Of a stretch of 64,000 nucleotides of DNA, positions 1-14,431 are shown one piece after another. This DNA is from Acorus gramineus (taxonomy: Eukaryota > Streptophyta > Magnoliopsida > Acorales > Acoraceae): NCBI GenBank assembly GCA_030737835.1, contig CM060855.1:17179438-17243437 (forward strand), in the 5' to 3' direction. The translations under genes and the position numbers were made by a program. The notes under the pieces are model-generated. The model was not told the origin of the DNA, made no database searches, and was given only the letters and a program-made list of their open reading frames with translations. Within the stretch, counting starts at the first letter, position 1; the number at the start of each line of letters is the position of its first letter.

Positions 1-1369
1 GTGTAGCCCTTTGGACTAGTATCATGGGTTAATACTCAACAATTTTTAAACCATAATTGGCCAATGTCATCTTAATACTAGAAGTGATCTGATCCACTGC
101 CTGTCACAGACTTTGTAGACTCTCTCTTAACAAATAAAACTAAAATTGTATTAAATTTTATAATCTCGCTGATCAAGCCCACATTGTTTGAGGTATTTTT
201 TTGTAGGGTATTGTTACACTATCTTTAAACCTTTCAAAATACAGTGTCACATGCATCATTAGAAATCTAGTGAAACATATACATTATTAGACATGGTATA
301 TACATCATTAAAAAACAAAATTTTATATTTGTTAAAACTAGATTCATTTAATTCAAAATGAAGTAATATATATTTTTCATCAAAGCATATACATTGTTAT
401 TGAACTATAAAAATTACTGAATCTTTCTATTGTTGTAAGGTGGCGTGTATTAGTGGTGGATGAAACACATGGACTTGCTTTAGTTAGCTATGAATTCAAT
501 TTATGAGTTAGAACTGTGTCCGTGTGACTGTCTTCACATTCTGACTACGAAGGTGATACTTTGTTTCATAATAAGGATGGACAAGTATAGATACATTGGT
601 TTATTTTTTACTGTGATCATCCATGATCTCAGGTAATTTATTTCAATAAAACACAAAATTCTTGGGTTTTTACCGATAAAAATAATAATTTTAAATAATG
701 ATCATTATTGTTTTATTAATGATTTGAAACCAATATCTTTTTAAAAAAAAACAAAAAGAAAAATTCAAATTGTTAAATTATAATATAAAAAATAAGATTC
801 CAAATATTGGTATATAAGAAACCTCGCTGTTTTCTATTTGTCTTTTTCAACGTTATGTTTCATTTAATTAGTGTAAAAAATTGATTTATATGCTATTAGT
901 ACAAAGATGAAAAAAGTGGTGATCACTTGTTTTAAACTCAGCGATTGAAAAACATTGTTTTCACAGTTTTTCAAACACCAAGTGTCCGTTTCGTAACACT
1001 TAAATAAAGTGATTCTTCTTTTAATTAAGCAGAAAGTTAAAAAATATTACCAAACACATTATAAAAAACAGATTTAATCCAAAAGTTACTTGTAACTTAA
1101 GCCTTTAAAAATGAAAAATGTTTGAATATAAAAAACAAAAAAAGTTGGTTAGATCTGGATTTGTTAATTTTCAATTTTTCAAATGCTTATTCTGTCCAGA
1201 CTTAGGATCCACAAGCACTGTTTATTTGACCTCGATGAAGAGATCAACAACACAATGTGAATTTTCCGTTAAAGCCTTAACAATGTTTGTGTGACTCTCA
1301 TAATATTTTTGCACAATGTAGGCCGCTGATTGATCACATCTGAATTCATTTGTTGGTATCATCTTTTTT
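1..1369. other. AT-rich intergenic DNA, no gene seen
   Basis: No open frame with recognisable protein similarity and no RNA gene is visible on either strand. The stretch around 900-1190 has short runs resembling decayed MITE ends, but I could not define termini or a target duplication. Confidence 0.5.
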
Positions 1370-2321
1370 AGGCGCGCAGTCAGACTTCATTCCTAGATGG
1401 GGCATTTCAAGACAGTTTCTTGGTCACACAAGAAAAGATCTCCGCCCTCCAAAAAGAGAAGCGTAGCGGGGTGACCTTGAAGTTGGATTTTACGAAGGCT
1501 TATGACAGTGTAGGCTGGGACTTCCAATTGCACGTATTGAAGCTACACGCGTTCAGCGACAAGTGGATATGTATGGCTCACCAGTGCATCAGTACAGCTA
1601 AGGCTTTCATCATCTTGAATGGTGAGCTGCACAGTTACTTTCCCATCAACAATGATCTTGGACAGGGATGTGTGCCTATCTCACTGGGTGGTTGGATCTA
1701 TGGAGTTGCGACGTGAGCGCACTAGAGGGTGGAGGCTCGCTGACTCAAATACTTGCATTTTGTGCTACGTCGAGTTTGAGACCACGTAGCCCCTTTTGTA
1801 TCAATGCAGTTTCTCGCGACAGCTCTGGACCATCATCGGGACATCGTCAATTAGGGCTGGAATGGTTCCTCAGTGTGAAAGATATGTGGGCGACTATGAG
1901 GAGACTGCAGTTTCTCTGGAAAAATCAATCAATTTATCATCCCAGAGGTTGCATGGACAATCTGGCTTACTAGAAGTGCTACAATCTTCAAGAGGCAACC
2001 GATGTACATTGAGAACACATGGAGGGACGTGGAAGGCTTCATCAAGAGTTGGAGCTGTAGCATTGCCGATGCTAGGGTAATCTGTTTCATGGGGGTCAAT
2101 TCCATATTGAAGGAAGGGTAGGGGCATGAATCAATGGCGGCATTTAGGGCCTTGGTGGTTCGACAGATCACGCTGCCCCTCCCCATGTGGCTTCTTATTC
2201 AGTTTTAATTTTTGTTCTTTTCTACTTTGTTTCTTTTAATTTAGACCATATACTACTATCTTTATTTTAATGAAAATTGTGGTAGTACCGTCTACCTCTC
2301 CTTCAAAATATAAAAAAAAAC
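1370..2321 (+). mobile_element. LINE (non-LTR retrotransposon) fragment, internally deleted
   Basis: About 1.4-1.7 kb encodes a piece of a LINE reverse transcriptase, recognisable by the block FTKAYDSVGWDF and a following region ending in LGQGC. It is joined at about 1.69 kb to a much later part of the ORF: about 1.75-1.85 kb reads as the zinc-finger-like region found near the end of plant LINE ORF2 (LYQCSFSRQLW). Most of the reverse transcriptase, including the catalytic YxDD block, is absent, so this is a deletion derivative. The frame is interrupted several times. The 3' end is marked by a short A run at about 2312-2320. It lies downstream of the MRS2-like gene and is not part of it. Confidence 0.75.
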
Positions 2322-2330
2322 ACATAGCAG

Positions 2331-2820
2331 TATATTTTGAACCTGTGTTGTGGAAGTTTTTGAACCTGTGCTTGATTTCGATCACTAGACTATTCCTTCA
2401 ATAAATCACAATGATCCAGTTCGATTATGGGTCATTAACATCTCAGAACAAATCCTTAACATCTCAGAACAAACGAACCCCATTTATATACACCAACAAC
2501 AATATAGATAGTTCATTGTACATTGCAAAATAGCACAGTCCAAACACATGAATATATTTGGAAATGTTCATTTGCCTAATAAAAGTACATAATTTCATAA
2601 TTGAATGTGCATTTATATTTTCCAAATAGAATATAGACTCACGGGTCAGAGAATAGAATATATACTCTAGAGAGATTTCATATATGGAGTTAAGACTGCA
2701 AGACTGCAGAAATGACCGAGTGTATCAGCACAATTATACAATGCAATTACAATTATATACAACATCCAAAACAACAAGCCTTAACCGGGCCAAGATTGGA
2801 TGTGAAGAGGGATGATCCAA

Positions 2821-2853
<33 letters not shown>

Positions 2854-3100
2854 GGAATATAAATAAAATGGAGTAAAATTAGACCCAGGAGCTGGGACGA
2901 TAAATTTTCATCATATATTTTTCAGATGCAGTAAAATGTGGTTTGATGGAAAACAGACCTGAAAAAGATTTTCAACATGGTGTAGCCATTAATACTGGCT
3001 ATCAGTATATAATTCCTCCAAATAATACATGGGAATTGTGATGAGTTCGCCCCGTAAGGTTCAAGATGTTGTAAATGTTATTTGATACCACTTGTGGAGA
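2331..3100. other. 3' flank of the MRS2-like gene
   Basis: No separate gene is seen. The minus-strand gene ends at 3101, so part of this AT-rich stretch is its 3' untranslated region. It includes an (AAT)n-type simple repeat at about 2820-2853. No polyadenylation site could be fixed. Confidence 0.4.
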
Positions 3101-6100
3101 TTAAGATCCAATGAGACCTTTGTGGCGAGCAAAAGCAACAATCAAGATGAAGATCACGCTACTCGCTAATCCAGAGCCGCTAACCACCTGCTCAACAGGA
3201 AGAGCATTATTTCAGTTCATGTTTTGGCACAACAGGAATTCAGAAGACTAGTTCAGAACAATGTGTACTTCTCAATAGCTACATCAGACCGCATGAACAT
3301 CCTAGTACTATGGTTAGTTAGCTCAACCTGCACGAAAAGTCACAAATACTTCATACTTTTCTAACTGGTACCGGAGGACCCTAATTGAACATTTCTTAAT
3401 GTTTGATTAGGGTCCTCCTTTACCAATCAACTAAATATATTTTGTTTCAGCTAACTGCGCATTTACTACTTTCAGAATTTGGGTGTCTATTGCATCCATA
3501 TGATTTATCACATTCTTCGTAATTTAGAAAAGCTAATCCTAATTGCCAAAGAGTCCTTCAGATCTAACATAGAAGTTTTTAAATGTATTTATGATAATAC
3601 CAATGTCAAAATAAATATAGTCAATAGTCTAATTATCTCTATAAGTTTACCGTACTTATCCCGTATAATTTACAAATGTCACGTACCGTATCAAACACAA
3701 TCTTTGCTGAATATATATGCATGCACGGTCTTTAGCTATCGAAGAGCGCTTTGGTTAACAATAAAAAGAACTACATGGAAACTTTTGTTGTCACTTCTAA
3801 ATGACCTAAAAATATTACTTTTTACTAGGGGAAAAAAACAAAGAGCATGATGAATTAGCAATTTAGCATGCAAATGAATGGCTTCGTAGGGGAAAAAAAC
3901 AAAGACCTTTGATTGGGACAGTACATATATATGTAAGATGTCAGACCTCCGTAAAGGGAGACAAGGCAGAAGATCACTATATTTTTATTTATTTTTTTGG
4001 ATTAAATTGTAAAAATGAGTTCAATCAAAACAGAAATCATATTGAAAACACTGAAGCATGATGATCCAGGCAAAATTGCAGGCATAATTGGTAAACCTCT
4101 CCATTCTAAGCTCCATATATTATCAGAAAAAAGAAGGGAGACAGGAGCAGGAAGAACAAATTCATTCCCATAATGCCTCAAGCAGTTTGCTGGCCCATTT
4201 GGCTATCAAGAAACGAGAAGATTTTTGTTGGAAAAAGTGTTAAATTTACAGCTGGACCTATATTGGTGTCCAACTTTTCTCAAGGCTGATAGACGTCATC
4301 TCAAGGGAGGGGTCCATTATGTTGAGTGAGATAGTCTTGTATATGGGGGACTTTGAATGGGGATATCCCTGCCCTCTTGTATCACCACTTACCTTCCTTC
4401 TCTGCACCTTGTAATCATTTTAGTAGTTATTCTTTTGTTTTTCTTCTCTGACCCTTGTAATTGTGTTAGTAGTTGACCAGTTTGATTCAAATTGGTGGAC
4501 ACCAACTTCTTAAAAAAAAAAGAGTATGGAAATACAGCTATATCTATCTCGATCCATCAATCGGGAGCAACAGCTGATGTTCTAGTAAAAAACAGGGATG
4601 GATGCAAAAGACTTTAAACGACCCATGCAAACTCTCATTTAGAAAAAATTTCCCCTCTTTCTATGTTCTTTTTCAACAAATACAATCCTAGTTGAGCCAT
4701 TAAATATTTGATAAAGAAGAGTGCTACTCTCATTTACACAAAACATGATTTCTCATTTAGGGTAGATCTTGTTGAACTCACAACCTATCCAATGCAAGAT
4801 TAACTTCTCGCTAAGTTAAGTGCAATTATCTTAGGTAACCATGTTTTGAGCTGGTTATCAAGCATTTCCTTGGAATTCAATGGAATAGAAACGAACAATA
4901 AATTCCAAGACTCCAGAAAACAATTCTTTTAAACCAATCTCATCTCAAAGCAAATTAAAATGTTGCTGAACTTACCCATTTGTACACGTATCCATGGTTG
5001 TCATTCCAAGAGAAAGGGATATTCATGCCAAATATCCCAGCAATCAATGCGTAGAATGAAAGACAAACTGTACCAGAACTCAGGAAAAGCTCCAGCTGCC
5101 ACAGAAACAAACCAGATAAAGAATAATAAAGTTGATGCCAATATTAAGAGCAAAGAACTCCACTTTTGTTCTATCATATGAAAGACCTGAAATTTGAAGT
5201 AGGGGTTCACAAGTATCCTCCATATTTGTCACCAGATAATAAGATTTTGAGGACCAACAATAAATTTCACATCAGGTCACAGACATTTTACCCCATGCAC
5301 AACATGATAAAGGGCAGTTAAGTGAAACCTCTACAGCTCAGGCAGGAATATGCTCCACAGTGTAAACCGTTAACAACTGTCACTAGATGACACAGATCCC
5401 ACCAATAATCCTCTCAAAGGTAAAATATCAGATAGTTTAGGCAATTACCTGAATCAATTGATTTCGATGGTTGTCGAGCTGCAAGGATAAAATTTAAGAG
5501 ATGGATCAGGAAAGAAAAAAAAAATCCTAGTGTCAATAAATCGTGTGTAAGATGTTAAAATAAAAAAACCTGAATATTAATGTAATCCTCCGTGTCATCA
5601 ATGTATTCACGCAGCTGGAAAATGATAAATTAAGATGGTAAATATGAAACATTTTTGAGAATTTAACATTTCCAAGGTTCAAATTTTTAGATAATCTCCC
5701 TTCCATGGTAAACTTCAAAAGGAGCTTTGGCTGATTGCATTTCTTACATTTATGCATAAGCAAGTACACAAATAACAACAGTATAAACAATATTTGGGAA
5801 CTCAAACATCAGAATACACAGGCATCTAAGAACATTGAAGAGAATTAGCTTTGTCAAAGTATTCACTAGGACTGGGGAAAAAAATCAAATCATGACATGT
5901 AATTAAGTATTATAAATAGAAATCAAATTACCTGTACCCATTTTTATGCAAATTCACACTACAAGGTGAAAATGCATACATACACAAAACTAAGATCAGG
6001 CTAATGATCTCATGGTCACATAGTTATATAGATTAATTTTTCAAACCAGGTGGAGACTGCAAACAAATTCAGAAATTCTGGAAAATTAATTCTCCCACAA

Positions 6101-9100
6101 GACCCAAGCGATTATGCAGCTGGTCTATTTGAACAAAATCCTAACCAGATAAAACAAAGAAAAGTGGGTACAACATAGGAATATGCTGTATATGCATGTG
6201 ATGAGGAAGAGTCAAGCTAGATTTCATTAGATGGTGAAGTTGTCTCTATATCCACGAAGTTTGGGGAAGAAAACTATAGAATTTACAATTCAGGTGTCAG
6301 AGCATTCCTGTACGCTCAATGAAAAAGGGGATGAAAATGTATGGAGAGTATGCATCCTACTGAACCCTTGTGCCTTTGTTGGAGTACATTGTTATGAGGA
6401 ATGAAAGATATTTCAGTAAAGCAAGACTCCATAGAAAACACTTGGGTTTGTGTTTTGGACAACCCAAGGACCTCTGGAAACATAATGTGTCTGAATAGGG
6501 AAGGGAAATTTGTAGTGGATTAAGCTTCTCAACGTAGTCTTATTTCACTTTTAATTAGATTTTTTTTATAGAAGGATACATCTTATCTCTTCTTTTTTTA
6601 ATGCTTACTGTATTAACAAATATTTGGTGGAAATCCACCCTTTATCTAAAATTAAGCACCCAAACATAAAAAGTTTGGATCCAATAAGAAGTGAGAAACA
6701 TCCATGCACTCTCACCTTTAGTTCAGATAAGAAATAAATAAAGATTGGTGTTAGTCAAAGTATTTTGCAAACAGACAAATTTTAACCTTCTTTCCTGTCG
6801 GGTGATATTGGAAGATCATGGGTGGCGCATCCACACAATTTCTCTAATTGCTATGTCATCCATGTTGTTCAAATGATCTTGTACCTCCAAACAGGTTGAA
6901 TGCCAACAACAATAAATGCACTATAAGTGACAAATCAATGCATCAAATGCCTGTGATTTATTTTTATTTAGAATCCCCATGATACAATCAATCTAACCAT
7001 ATGAAGTAGCTACACCCCAAATATTGTGTTCATTGAATGCTTTTAACGAGCAACATGACAGAAGAGGTGTTAAAATCACAAACATATTGGGAAATTTTAA
7101 CTATCACAATTACTAACTCGTGGAAAGCTAACTCAATTGCTAATTACTGGAAGAATTCATATGTATCAGCGGACAAATTTAGAATATACATCCAACAAAA
7201 GTTAATAGCAGAAATCATATGACAACAAAACTGGATTGATGCCTATACCATTGCCCCATACAAATTATGTGATAGTTGAAAAAAGACATAAAACAGAGGG
7301 CATTCTAATAATCAACTATATAGGAAAGCAAAAGGGCAGATGGAAAAACTATTAATTAAAACTTCATGAGCCAGGAAAGCATACCGTTGTCAACCTGTTC
7401 AATGTGCCATCAATTTGCATAAAGTATGCCTGCAAATTAAAGAACCAGCTACATAATCTAATCTTTCTCAACATATAAGATGAGTAATTCATATGAACTG
7501 AGAAAAAAATTGGATTTTCACCTCAAGCAGCATTTCAAGCTCTTCAACATCATTCTCATTTCCATGATTTGTTAATGCACTCGCCCTACTTACTCGAGAT
7601 ATTTTTGAGCCTATGGTTGGGGAGGCAGGGAACCAATTGGGCGCACCTGAGCCACTGACAGGTGAGGATGCCCCAGCCAATTTTCTTGACAGGTAAAGAT
7701 CTGCCATATCATCATCATCATCCAGAAGTTGTTCAAGCTCATCTCTTACCTACAAACCCATAATGTATTATCGTTAATCAGACATTCGTATGCCCAAAAA
7801 ACCATGCAGATCAAACAGTCAGTCAAAGCCAAGAAAATGGAAACTAATCAAAATATGAAGAATTAACATTAGCCTGAGATGCCCCAAGATAGACTTCAAG
7901 CAAAATTCAGAAGGTAATATCAGCGAGCATATACTGTTAACAATTTGCGAGTTCAGGCAACCTCAACCATGTACTTTCACACAAAAGTAGGAACATAACA
8001 TCTGTCGAACCTTATGACATCATAATTGGTGATTTTGATTAAGTTTGACCAGTCTGAAAAATCTATTGACTTGAAACATAATGATGTCATTTGGAAAATA
8101 ATTATGCTAGCCTTATAGAGCTTGTTCGATAAAACAATAATGATGAGCTTCTAAGTTCTAACACATAGAAACTGTATACAAATTAATGTGCATGTCACCA
8201 TTTGATCTATGCTCCAGATTATAAACATCTTCCATGAAGATTCTAAACATGACAGAAACTATAATCTTAAAAGAAAATATATTCATGAATCATGATATAA
8301 AGATGCATTTCTCCAAAAGTCACCTTTTGGACGCGTGCAGTCAACCTCGTCATTGCACTTTTCAGCTTGCGTACTCTATCCAAGTTACGACTGCTAATCT
8401 GCACATAGTAACTATTGACAAAATTGGTGAGTGGAAAAAAAAAAGGTGATGGAATGGAACATGCAAAAGAGCAAGAAGCAAATTGAAGATCAAAATGTCT
8501 AGGTAGGGATGAGCCATTGAATGTCTCTCAATATAAAATGCACATAGTCTGATTAAGGCCTCGTTTGATTGCGTGTTTGGGTGCGCTTTTATTTTTTTGG
8601 AAAGCTAAAAAGTTAAAATCGTGCAGCCAAACGGAGCAGTTTTTTGTAGAATCGGAAGCTGGATTCCTTTTAATTTTTCCCTCGAAATCTGTGTTTTAAA
8701 AAGCTTAAAAACAACGCTTTTTGTTCGGAATCGATTTTTTGAATTGAAAAGCAACTTTCTCTGCCAAACATTAAACTCCTTTCAAATATTGATTCCTAAA
8801 TTAAAAAAAAGCATCCTAAAAAAGTGAAGATCTAAAATCATCTTAAAAAGCAGTTTTATTCCAAAAACTACTTTTCAATCTGTGTTTCCAAACGGACCCT
8901 AAATCTGAACCACTAACAATCAATAAGATCATAGCCAGATAATTTCTTTTTTAAGACTGATCATAGCCGGACAACTTCATGTTCCAGGCAAAATAACAGT
9001 ATATCAATGAGAATTTAAAAAGGGTAGATACAATTGACAATTGATCAATCACATTCGCCTTTTTAGTGTCCATATGAATACAACTTGGTAAGAATCCGCA

Positions 9101-12100
9101 TTACAAGAAGAGTAAATCCTGAATAGCATCAAGTATATACTGTAATATCTTCAAATATGACATGCACATCCATTGTTCATTCTGATTGTCAGGAAGCTCG
9201 TATAATTATAATAGACTATTATACAGTTTTCTCTAGTTAAATAAACTTCAGGTGGATATAAATCCAGTTGATGAGCATCCAAACATAAATAGTTACACAC
9301 ACACAAGCACATGCATGAGGTCAAACAGATCTAAAATGTACATACATCTTTACAAAACAATTTCATTTTTTTTCTCATATTTCAAAAAGCATACCATTGT
9401 ATATATGGGGAAATTATATGTGTGGTAATGCTGAATATACTTAAATTCAAGGGTGTTCCAACCAATATCAGACAGGACATTCTAGTATCATAATAAGTAT
9501 CAGTACTGAATCTGGATTTGCTAGTTATATGCTAGTACAATACTGACATGTGACAATGAATTTATTCTTTTTTTAATCAAGGATGAATGTGTGGTCGCAT
9601 GTACTTTAGCCCGCATGATACACACAGATCGCATGTTAAACTACGGCTGTATGTTTAGCACATCATATTGGATCCTACTTTCTCGGGGGATGGGGGGGGG
9701 GGGGATGATCTATCATGAAATAAAATAAATTTTCTTCCAACTGGAGCTCGACCTAACATCTATCCACCCAATGAGCAATAGACGGAACTGACATGCCATG
9801 GACAAGACCAATATTTAATAAATAGGAAAACCTGCCTTGTCAGACCAATTTAGACTAATGCAACCAGTATGCAACTCTTTACAGAACTAGACTTGGAAGG
9901 AGGATATAATAAGCAAGATGAAAGTGTGGCATCTCTAAAGAAAATGATGGATCAATAAGAGAAATTGAAAACAATAACCAACACAACTATCACAGAATTT
10001 CAAATTCATGTAAAATCGACATCGATCATACAAAATTCAGAACTAATTTTGTCATGCAAACAAATTGAATTACATGTACACGGTATCTAAAAGACTCATG
10101 ACCAGATTAGACAAATGGCCAGATAAAAAGCCAACCACGTTAAAGCAATGTAGGGAAAACAAGAGAAATTGGATTTCCACGCACCTTGGAAGTCAGCTCA
10201 TCTAAAGCTGGGTAAGCACCAGTCTCCAGTTCTGTAGTGCGTGCATCAAGGAAACTACAAATTGCTTCTAAAGCTACTTCCAGGGCTCGGAACTCAAATG
10301 GAGATTCTACATTATAATGTTTGCAGAATCAGTACATGGGAAAATACTAGAACAAAGCGTGCAGAAAAATTCACACACACCCCCTCCCCCCCCCCCGGCG
10401 AAAAGAAAAGAATAAAAAAAAAAAGGTAAATCTTGCTTTGGGATAATGGCCATGTTTGTTGCAGCTTAAATTTACAGATTATAGATTATAACTTTTTTTA
10501 TAAGTTGTAGACATGTTTATTGTAACCATTTAAAAGCAGTAAATAAACAGCAGTGAATGTTTGTTTAATAAGTTGTAAAACAATTTTTTGTTATATAATT
10601 GTCAAAAATAGCCCTATACTATAGTTGTAAAAAATTGATTTATGTTTGATTAAATAAGTTGATTTTTACATATAAAATTAATTTTATAAATATTTAAAAG
10701 AAAATTAAATTAACATATATAATATTTCAAAATCACTACAATAGTTTTCAAATATTACATTATAAAATTTTAATAAATTGAGTAACAAATAGAATTGTAA
10801 AAAAAAATGATAATGTATTTTTTGTAATAGTAAAAAAATTGAGAAAATGAAATGTGGCTTAGTGTTTTTTGGTGTAACAAGAAAAAAATAGATACACATA
10901 TAATTAGTAAAATAAATATTAAGGGCATGAGTGTCCAAAATAAAAAAATTTAATGCATTTGATAAGCTATAATCTCAAAAGCATCCCTTTCCCAACTTAG
11001 AGATTATGACTTTTTATCTATTTTTAACTTAAATAAGTTCCAATAAGTTTAAACAAACATGCAACAACTGTTTATTTTAAGCTAAAAGCTATAATCTGCA
11101 GTTTATAAGTTTTAACAAACATGTACAATAAGCAACTCAATCGATGATTTAAGTGGGGACTCCTTAATTAGCCTATACCTGTATTATCTGCAAACAGGAG
11201 ATAGAAAGAAAAAGGAGGAAAAAAAAATGCCAAATATATAAAATTCTTAGAGCAAAAACTTACTTTTAGGATAAAATTAAATTCAAGCACTGATTTCAAT
11301 AAATCAGGATAAATAGGATAATGATCAGTTTAATATACAAGTTACAGAAAATGCCTGTCTCTCAAATTTTCGACAAACGATTACATGATATGCAATTTTA
11401 GTGATAATAATGCCTGAGTTGATAATAGTTCTTATGAAGCACCACAAAACAAGCAGTGTGAAACCCCGGATTGAATACAGATATGAGAGATAATGTTTCA
11501 AAAAGGACAAAAGATGGAGGACCAGGAACACTGCACACGGCATAGAGAGAGAGAGAGAGAGCAGGGAAATATCTCTTATATATCATGGTAAAATGCATAA
11601 GTTAGCACCATAAGACAGAAGTTGAAATATGTCAAAGTATGTAGCAAACTGGGAAGCTCCTGCAACTGAATTCTTGGATGTCATGGACAATAAGGGTACA
11701 ATGTAGATTTCTTTAATGGGTTAAAAATCATAACTTCTTTCGTATAGAAGTCGAAAAGAGATATCATCTCCAAGACTACGACTAAAACAATGCACACATT
11801 ACAAGATTAGAACCTAGTCCTGCAGCAAACAGCAGACTACGAATAAAATAGGTATGATGGTTGTTCATGCTATAAGGAATGGAGAGCTGTTATTCTATGC
11901 TTTATTATCTACCAGGGGTAATGCAGTGTAAAAAAAGGTGGAATCCCATATGATGGGCGTGCAAATGAGAGTGGAAGAATTTCATCAAATATTAAGAAAT
12001 CATGAAAACTCTAATGCAATAAGTTAGGTTTAATAATATTCTCATAAATTTCACTTTCTGCAGAGATCTTTAACATGATTTATAAAGAGGCATGCTCTGA

Positions 12101-14431
12101 TTTTTTTTCTGAAAAAGGCATGCATTTAGATGTTAGAAACAACAATGAAAAACCATTTACCGTTGTATGCCAGACTTGTAGATTTTGTACAATAGCTGCT
12201 GTAATCAATTAGAGCAATGCAGTCTATTACTCCATTGGAATAGAATAAGAATTTAAAGTTTATTTTGTTTGAACTAACTATATTCTCCATGCAACATATT
12301 GCCTGACTTAAGATATGGTTCAGGTTGATGGAGTAATTTGTTCTTCCAAAAAAATGATGATAAAGCAGTTTGCTTTAGGTCACTGGACTAGCCATAGACA
12401 GAGTACAACCATGAACAAGACCTCACAAGACAGAAGATGTGGGGGAAACCAAAATAACAAATGACAGCCAATGGATGACATACCATCCTCTTCCCCAACC
12501 TCCACATCATGTTGCATGCTTAACTGCTCCCCCCCTTCGTCTTTTCCCTGGGGAATCACATTTACAGGTGGTAAACGCCTCCGGAGCTCCTCGACGATCG
12601 GTATCACATTATCATCCAAAGGATCCCGAAGTAATACCTACTTCGCCAAAAAGAAAGAGAAAACAAATATTATTAAATAACTAGGAACTTCTATCTCTTT
12701 TTTAATCGAATAATTAACTCATTCAAAACAGAAAGCTTTTCAGGGGTTTTGATAATAGTTTTTATAAAAGTGTGGTGATAATTTTCCATTTAATTAATAT
12801 TGGGATGTTAGTGGGGAGAGTACTTAATTATGGAGGATGTAAATAGTTTTACAATTTTTGGGATGTTAACTGAGGGTAGGGATTTGTTAATTACTAAAAG
12901 ATAGAGAATAAAATAAATAAATAGCAAAAAAATACAATAATACATGCAACTGAATTTAAAAGGAAAGGGTGACTTCTCTGCTCAAGTCACCCCCATCAAC
13001 AACAACCCCCCCCCAAAAAAAAAAGGAAAAAGACAAAAAGAAGAAAATCAAAATGTCTCTGTTATGTATCAACTTTTAAGACCATACTGATAACACAAAC
13101 ACAGAATAAAGGGCAAATTCACATTACCAATCACCTTTCTACAAAAGCAAGTCCCTCTCCTCTAAAGGCTTCTATTAAGGAGGGAGTCCAGAGGGGAAAA
13201 AAGAAACATTTCCATTACCAGATAATTTGCAATTCTTCAATCATAAGTTGATAACCAACTAAAGCGGATCAACCTAACCTATCACTGAAAATTCTTACAA
13301 TTCGACATCCACCCAGACCCCAAAAAACAATCCACCAAAATGAATTCACTGAAAATAAAGATCACACCCCATTTTTTTTTAACGGTAACAGCAGATCATG
13401 AAGCAAACTCGGCCACGAACACAATGACACAGAGATTGTTAAAATGATATATTCACACACATACATTCATCTCACAAGTTTCACATGGAATTTCTCATAT
13501 ATCACAATCATATAAACAATTACTCTTTTTTTTATTAAAACACTCCACCAAATTCAAATTATCTCTCCACGACTAAAATCATCACAAATTCATCAACCAC
13601 AACTGAAAATGAGCTTTTGAAAAGCAGCTTTTGAAATTAGATTCCCATATATATAATTTTGTACTCCTGAAAAGCTCCTCTCTTGTTTATGACTAAAAGC
13701 TGCTTTTTTTTTGTTCTTCAAAGTTGAGAAAACATAAAAAAGCAGTAATCATTCTAAAATGGTGTATTTCGAGATGCCCACCTAAAATGGCTAAAAAAAC
13801 AAAATGAATTTAAAAAAGCGTACCTCTTCAGCGGTGACTATCGCCTTGATATGCTGCAAAACACGATCCAAAACCAAAAAGCATCAGCCAAGACTAATAA
13901 AAAAGGATAATGTTAGGGACAGCCCCAAATGCCATCCCATAGACAGTCCTCACCTGTTTTAAATTTTTTTTTAAGAGTAAATCTCGTCTAACGAGGCATA
14001 CACTTTAATAAAAAATATATATTGCTACATTTTGAACAATGAATCCATTTTTCGAATTGAATATATTGCTAACTAGGTATATGAGACTGCATTTTTGAGG
14101 CCATAAAAAGGACCGTGTAAGAGAGCTCGTAGAGCCACCGCGGCACGGAAACTGAGACGGGGGTTAGAACACTCACCTCGAGATTGAGGACGATGGCGCG
14201 CTCGCGGCCGAGGATGGTGGAGGGGTAGGAGAGGAGAGGGTCAATGATGCGGAGGTCCCTCGCGTGGATCTGGACTCGGTGCATGATCGCGTACTTATCG
14301 ACGTCCATGATAGTCCCCTCCCCCGTCGAGTCCATCAAAATCCAGCTCCGCGACGTCCCCGCCACCCCCAACGACGACGCCGCCTTCGCGGAGGAGGCGG
14401 CGGGAACCAACGCCAAGCCCTCCCTTGCCAT
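3101..14431 (-). CDS. MRS2: MRS2-type magnesium transporter (CorA superfamily)
   Basis: Predicted Mg2+ channel/transporter of plant membranes, related to the MRS2/MGT family. Eleven exons in transcript order: 14431-14177, 13853-13824, 12637-12484, 10306-10185, 8398-8324, 7749-7522, 7429-7385, 5614-5570, 5478-5449, 5095-4976, 3187-3101. All introns are GT-AG and the joined frame is open for 396 residues, close to the family's usual 380-450. The N-terminal block runs SRSWILMD to [22 protein letters not shown] conserved [12 protein letters not shown] helix and [19 protein letters not shown] region follow. [20 protein letters not shown] leads into transmembrane segment 1, which ends in the diagnostic GMN motif at about residues 351-353. 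Segment 2 (about 369-388) is followed by ARHKGLIGS and the stop. The start is the only ATG in the GC-rich first exon that precedes the conserved domain. Introns host a LINE tail and MITEs. The exact paralogue number within MRS2 is not resolved. Confidence 0.95.
4225..4520 (+). mobile_element. Probable LINE 3' end inside an MRS2 intron
   Basis: Sequence in the last MRS2 intron, on the strand opposite to the gene. It resembles the 3' tail of a plant LINE: a degraded frame resembling the end of an RNase H-like region around 4150-4230, a T-rich 3' untranslated stretch, and a terminal A run at about 4511-4520. No target duplication was defined. A severely 5'-truncated insertion is the simplest reading. 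Confidence 0.4.
8557..8899. mobile_element. Tourist-like MITE (PIF/Harbinger type) in MRS2 intron
   Basis: A 343-bp non-coding element between MRS2 exons 4 and 5. It begins GGCCTCGTTTGATTGCG and ends as the inverse of GGGTCCGTTTGGAAACAC, which are imperfect terminal inverted repeats. It is flanked by the 3-bp direct repeat TAA (8554-8556 and 8900-8902), the target size and sequence typical of PIF/Harbinger-derived MITEs. It carries no open frame of interest; a 68-residue frame within it is incidental. Confidence 0.7.
10451..11127. mobile_element. MITE-like inverted-repeat element(s), possibly nested
   Basis: In the MRS2 intron between exons 3 and 4. The left end CATGTTTGTTGCAGCTTAAA faces a right end that is the inverse of ACATGTTTGTTAAAACTTA. 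A second, inner pair (ACATGTTTATTG near 10511 and its partner near 11047-11066) suggests either long subterminal repeats or one element inside another. The interior is very AT-rich and non-coding. No target duplication was found. Confidence 0.45.

Noticed and set aside
3479-3850. 123-codon frame in the last MRS2 intron
   Set aside because: AT-rich intronic sequence with no family resemblance and no splice or start support.
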